From NCBI GenBank assembly GCA_002342025.1, contig DDPD01000021.1, positions 1 through 28,209 of the forward strand: DNA of 28,209 nucleotides. Reading direction: 5' to 3'. The translations under genes were made by a program, and so were the position numbers. Shown one piece after another: positions 24,856-28,209 of this stretch (position 1 is the first letter of the stretch; every line of letters starts with the position of its first letter). The notes beneath the pieces are model-generated. The model was given only the letters and a program-made list of their open reading frames with translations, did not search any database and had not been told where the DNA came from. The DNA comes from Moraxellaceae bacterium UBA2477 (lineage in GTDB: Bacteria > Pseudomonadota > Gammaproteobacteria > Pseudomonadales > Moraxellaceae).

Positions 24856-26799
24856 ATGAGTCTCGTTAAAACCTACGCCGTTCCCACCGATTACAAAGGT
24901 GCGCGCAATTCTGCTGCTGACTACGAGCGGCGCTATCAATTGTCGGTGACAGACCCCGAGGCGTTCTGGGCGGAAGAAGCGACACTGCTGGATTGGATGA
25001 AACCATTCACCCAAATCAAAGATGTGTCCTACAACGTTGAGGACTTCCGCATTCGCTGGTATGCCGATGGCGCGCTGAACGTGTCCACTAACTGCTTGGA
25101 TCGTCACCTCCAGGATCGTGCCGGCAAAACGGCCATTATCTGGGAGGGGGACAATCCCAGTGAGAGTCGCTACATCAGCTATCGAGAATTGCATGATGAA
25201 GTCTGCCGCTTTGCTGGCGCGCTGAAGACCAAAGGCGTTAAAAAGGGCGACCGCGTGACGATTTACATGCCGATGATTCCGGAAGCGGCTGTGGCCATGC
25301 TCGCCTGCACGCGCATTGGGGCAGTGCATTCCGTGGTATTCGGAGGCTTCTCGCCGGACTCACTGGCCGGCCGCATAGAAGATTGTCAGTCCACCATCGT
25401 GATTACGGCCGATGAAGGTCTACGCGGTGGGCGCGCCATCCCGCTGAAAGCGAATGTGGATAACGCCATTCGCACGCCGGCAGGCAGTGGCGTGAAGACC
25501 GTCATTGTGGTGCGCCGCACTGGCGGCTCGGTGAACTGGGAGGCTGGCCGCGACCATTGGTATCACGATCTGATGGCGGGCATGAGCGCAGATTGCCCAG
25601 CGGAAGTCATGAATGCCGAAGACCCGCTATTCATTTTGTATACCTCGGGCTCTACCGGTAAGCCCAAGGGCGTGTTGCATACCACCGGGGGCTATTTGGT
25701 CTATACCGCCAGTACCTTCGCCAATGTCTTTGATATTCGCGAGAACGATGTGCACTGGTGCACTGCTGATGTGGGCTGGGTCACCGGGCATAGTTATGCG
25801 CTTTATGGCCCGCTGGCTAATGGCGCCACTACCGTGCTGTTTGAAGGGGTGCCGCAATATCCGGATTGGAGTCGTTTTGGCCAAGTGGTAGATAAGCATG
25901 GCGTGACCATCCTCTACACGGCACCCACCGCGATTCGCGCCATCATGCGTGAGGGCGATGCCCCCATGCTGTCCACGTCACGCAAAAGTCTGCGCTTGCT
26001 CGGCTCTGTGGGCGAGCCGATCAATCCTGAGGCGTGGGAGTGGTATCACCGAGTGGTGGGCGATGGACGCTGCCAAATTGTTGATACCTGGTGGCAGACT
26101 GAAACCGGCGGCGTATTGATCTCGCCGCTGGCCGGTGCCACTGCGTTGAAGCCGGGCTCGGCCACCTTGCCCTATTTTGGTGTGCGACCCGCCATTGTGG
26201 ATAACGAAGGCCAGGTGCTAGAGGGCGCCTGTGAAGGCAACCTCGTCATCCTCGATTCCTGGCCCGGACAAATGCGTTCGGTCTATGGTGATCACCAGCG
26301 CTTTATTGATACCTATTTCAAAACTTTCGCCGGTGTTTACACCACGGGCGATGGTGCCAAGCGCGATGCTGATGGCTATTACTGGATTACCGGGCGTGTC
26401 GATGACGTGTTGAATGTGTCGGGCCACCGCATGGGAACCGCCGAAGTCGAAAGTGCGCTGGTCTCCCATAAGGCGGTCGCTGAGGCAGCGGTGGTGGGCT
26501 TCCCGCACGACATCAAAGGTCAAGGCATTTATGCCTATGTCACGCTACAGGCGGGTGCTGAGCCTAGCGAAGCGCTGCGTAAAGAATTGATCGCGCATGT
26601 ACGTACGGAGATTGGGCCGATTGCTGCGCCGGACATCATTCAGTGGGCGCCGGGCCTGCCAAAAACGCGTTCGGGCAAAATCATGCGTCGCATTCTGCGC
26701 AAAATTGCCGCCAACGAGTTTGATGGCCTTGGCGATATCTCCACGCTAGCCGACCCGTCGGTAGTCGAGAGTTTGATCAAGAGCCGGAAAGCGGGCTAA
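24856..26799 (+). CDS. acs: Acetyl-CoA synthetase Acs
   Basis: Activates acetate to acetyl-AMP and then acetyl-CoA, the high-affinity route for acetate use. From ATG 24856 the protein has 647 residues, matching the family. The ATP-binding P-loop Y262-TSGSTGKPKG, the WWQTETGG motif, the TGDGAKRDADGYYWITGRVDD hinge region and the C-terminal SGKIMRRILRK are all present. The lysine of SGK is at about 608; in other bacteria its acetylation switches the enzyme off, so the same control is likely here. An AGGAG ribosome-binding site lies 7 bases before the ATG and decides the start over upstream alternatives. The long structured leader is described separately. Confidence 0.97.
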   Translation: MSLVKTYAVPTDYKGARNSAADYERRYQLSVTDPEAFWAEEATLLDWMKPFTQIKDVSYNVEDFRIRWYADGALNVSTNCLDRHLQDRAGKTAIIWEGDNPSESRYISYRELHDEVCRFAGALKTKGVKKGDRVTIYMPMIPEAAVAMLACTRIGAVHSVVFGGFSPDSLAGRIEDCQSTIVITADEGLRGGRAIPLKANVDNAIRTPAGSGVKTVIVVRRTGGSVNWEAGRDHWYHDLMAGMSADCPAEVMNAEDPLFILYTSGSTGKPKGVLHTTGGYLVYTASTFANVFDIRENDVHWCTADVGWVTGHSYALYGPLANGATTVLFEGVPQYPDWSRFGQVVDKHGVTILYTAPTAIRAIMREGDAPMLSTSRKSLRLLGSVGEPINPEAWEWYHRVVGDGRCQIVDTWWQTETGGVLISPLAGATALKPGSATLPYFGVRPAIVDNEGQVLEGACEGNLVILDSWPGQMRSVYGDHQRFIDTYFKTFAGVYTTGDGAKRDADGYYWITGRVDDVLNVSGHRMGTAEVESALVSHKAVAEAAVVGFPHDIKGQGIYAYVTLQAGAEPSEALRKELIAHVRTEIGPIAAPDIIQWAPGLPKTRSGKIMRRILRKIAANEFDGLGDISTLADPSVVESLIKSRKAG

Positions 26800-26805
26800 G
26801 GCAAT

Positions 26806-26835
26806 GCTCGTCGCTCAACATATGGAGCGACGAGC
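26806..26835. terminator. Perfect 11-bp hairpin between acs and the methyltransferase gene
   Basis: GCTCGTCGCTC and GAGCGACGAGC pair perfectly around an 8-base loop, in the 47-bp gap between convergent genes. No T-run follows on either strand. It probably ends or protects both transcripts, but it is not a canonical intrinsic terminator. Confidence 0.55.
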
Positions 26836-26846
26836 GAAACGTGGTG

Positions 26847-27677
26847 TTAGTGGGTGCGTTGCGCACTGACTAACACATAGTGCGCTCTCTGCCATCGGAG
26901 CCAGTGCCGGCAGAGGGCTGCGGTTCCGGCAATTTTTAGCCAAGCAAGAGCTCGTTTTCTCGTGGTGGGAAGTTCCGCTGAGCGTCTCGCCACAAAATCG
27001 GCAAACCCTTGTAAAACCTCTGCATCCAAATGCTCTATACGAATGGCCTCAAAGCCCAGTCGCGTCAGTGTGCGCTCCAGTTCTCTGGCGGTGACAAAGC
27101 TGGCCTTAGGAATGCCCGTGAGGTTTGTGATGAGGCTATGTTGTATCTGGCTGAGTAGGCTGCTGTATGCGGGTTTAAGCACCGTGGTAAAAGCTAGGCG
27201 TCCCTGAGAGCGAAGAAGATTCTTAGCTACGGCAACAAAGGCCCCCAACGAGTCGGCATGGTATGCGGCATCCACACAGACCACCGTATCACATCCCGCT
27301 GGCGGGAGCTTTGAGATGACGGCTTCCGGTAGAGGCAGCTGATCGAAGCGGCCCTGATGCATCGAGATGCCTTCTCGGGCATGAGCTAGCCAGCCCGCTA
27401 CGCACGTTGCTTGCAGCTCCATGCCAATCACATGAGTCGCTGCGAATTGCTGCTGCCAAAACAGCAGACTGGCGCCATGGCCGCAGCCGAGGTCGGCTAC
27501 GCATTGCCCCGTGGAGGTTATAGCTGCCGCGCCTAAGCGCCAAGCGAGCTGCTCGGCAGCCTCCACATAGTTTGTGATGGGCGCACCGTCGGGCCGTTGC
27601 CAGCAGCCGAGATTGGTCCATGCCGGCGCTGGCATGGCGTCATCGAGTAGGGTGTGTGCAATGGCGAATGCGGCCAT
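26847..27677 (-). CDS. Class I SAM-dependent methyltransferase
   Basis: A 276-residue protein from ATG 27677. An N-terminal TNLGCW motif, then the SAM-binding motif I VADLGCGHGAS (D62 to S70) and a VIGMELQATCV second strand with acidic E place it in the class I fold. The TNLGCW start is shared with tocopherol-, sarcosine- and mycolic-acid-type methyltransferases, so a small-molecule or lipid substrate is likely but unproven. The C-terminal 40 residues are basic and Trp/Arg-rich (ALAWLKIAGTAALCRHWLRWQR), possibly membrane-associated. A longer open frame runs to 27860 but overlaps the upstream gene. The start used leaves one base between the upstream TGA and this ATG, so the two genes are co-translated. 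Confidence 0.85.
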   Translation of the reverse strand: MAAFAIAHTLLDDAMPAPAWTNLGCWQRPDGAPITNYVEAAEQLAWRLGAAAITSTGQCVADLGCGHGASLLFWQQQFAATHVIGMELQATCVAGWLAHAREGISMHQGRFDQLPLPEAVISKLPPAGCDTVVCVDAAYHADSLGAFVAVAKNLLRSQGRLAFTTVLKPAYSSLLSQIQHSLITNLTGIPKASFVTARELERTLTRLGFEAIRIEHLDAEVLQGFADFVARRSAELPTTRKRALAWLKIAGTAALCRHWLRWQRAHYVLVSAQRTH

Positions 27678-27678
27678 T

Positions 27679-28209
27679 TCAAGCCGGCCGAGAGGTCGGC
27701 AGCACCGCGGCGACGGCTTGTGCCGAGCGGACGGCGGACTCCAGCAGCGGCACACCCGGGTAGGCCCAAGAGCCACAAAAGAAGACGCGACGGTCGGGTT
27801 CGGCGTGCAGTTCAGCGAGGGCAGCTTGCACACTTCGCGTCCCCGCATGAACGACCGCACGAGCTAACGGAACACGGGCAATGACGTGCTCGGCCTCGGG
27901 CTCGAACGCGGGGTTCCATGTCTGTAGTACCGGCGGCGCGTTTTGCAGCGACGGCTCAACCGCATTAACTAAGACCGTGAACATGGGCTCAGTGAACTGG
28001 CGGTCCATTTGAAAGTTGAGCGCGCTCCACTCACTGCGACGGCGGGGTAAGAAGCGCGTATCGCTATGCACCCATAGCTCGCCGTGATCGAAGCGTACAT
28101 CAGCCAATAAGGCGCGCTCGCGGCCATAATCCGTGGCATCCAGAAAATCGATCTGGTTCGCTTGGGTGGCCACAATGACGCGGTCAAAGTCGGCCTGCTC
28201 ACCGCGGGC
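27679..28209 (-). CDS. FAD-dependent amine-oxidase-type oxidoreductase, C-terminal part (5' partial)
   Basis: The last 176 residues of a gene that enters from the right edge; codons are in frame from position 28209. The visible part starts ARGEQADFDRVIVATQANQ, the typical 'D.VV.A.H..Q' strand of FAD-binding amine oxidases and desaturase-like proteins. Next come WVHSDTRFLPRRRSEWSALNF, a pattern seen in the COG2907 group of predicted NAD/FAD proteins, and VFFCGSWAYPGVPLLESAVRSAQAVA, the C-terminal FAD-contact motif. The reaction is not known. In other bacteria COG2907 genes cluster with cyclopropane-type methyltransferases, so the one-base link to the SAM methyltransferase here fits a joint role in modifying a lipid or hydrophobic substrate (inference). 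Confidence 0.8.
   Translation of the reverse strand, partial: ARGEQADFDRVIVATQANQIDFLDATDYGRERALLADVRFDHGELWVHSDTRFLPRRRSEWSALNFQMDRQFTEPMFTVLVNAVEPSLQNAPPVLQTWNPAFEPEAEHVIARVPLARAVVHAGTRSVQAALAELHAEPDRRVFFCGSWAYPGVPLLESAVRSAQAVAAVLPTSRPA

Noticed and set aside
24799..25329. A 176-codon - strand frame antisense to the start of acs, which might explain the orphan terminator
   Set aside because: It is the shadow of the acs frame, with no ribosome-binding site or motif; the terminator is 200 bases beyond its end.
27678..27860. N-terminal extension of the methyltransferase by 61 residues
   Set aside because: It overlaps the FAD oxidase gene in another frame, is Cys/Pro/Arg-rich shadow sequence, and a proper start directly follows the upstream stop.

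Overview
The window is ordinary chromosomal DNA of a Gammaproteobacterium, most likely of the order Pseudomonadales. The clearest clue is the left-hand gene order: pilQ, aroK, aroB, a SPOR-domain protein, gltB, gltD and hemE. As I recall it, this is the order in Pseudomonas and relatives. Individual proteins (Uup, SlyX, YajQ, SthA, Acs, a PA2778/PA2779-type pair) fit the same group. This assignment comes from memory of families and gene order, not from a search. Almost all of the window is protein coding. I see no transposase, integrase, CRISPR array, tRNA or rRNA.

Left part (1-9.2 kb, + strand). The C-terminus of the type IV pilus secretin PilQ runs 83 bases into aroK. It is followed by aroB and a membrane-anchored SPOR protein, coupled by TGATG. 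A well-formed sigma-70-type promoter and a 12-bp palindrome then precede gltB-gltD, which encode both subunits of NADPH glutamate synthase. A bidirectional terminator closes that unit against a small convergent lipoprotein gene.

Middle part (9.2-18.4 kb). hemE and an AarF/ABC1-type kinase gene read rightward. An acetoacetate-decarboxylase-like gene and the ABC-F gene uup read leftward, and slyX is divergent from uup. Next come two DUF4442 hot-dog proteins flanking an AraC-type regulator and YajQ, and a YcbL/glyoxalase-II-like metallo-hydrolase coupled to the second DUF4442 gene.

Right part (18.4-28.2 kb). A short exported membrane protein is fused by a TTGA overlap to a lipoprotein C39-like peptidase (a PA2779/PA2778-type pair). 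lipA is coupled by TGATG to an unrecognised 177-residue protein. Then follow the soluble transhydrogenase sthA, a bile-acid/sodium-symporter-family transporter, a small membrane protein with a possible PH-like tail, acs, and a methyltransferase gene directly following an FAD-dependent oxidase that runs off the window.

The most unusual sequence is the 406-bp gap between the small membrane protein gene and acs (24450-24855). It holds interleaved inverted repeats with the geometry of a pseudoknot, a possible antiterminator pairing, and a strong intrinsic terminator on the - strand with no - strand gene before it. This looks like an undescribed structured RNA, either a small RNA or a leader attenuator. 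Other points of interest are a hairpin that would cover the ribosome-binding site of the decarboxylase-like gene, the PilQ/AroK overlap, and the exported peptidase pair.
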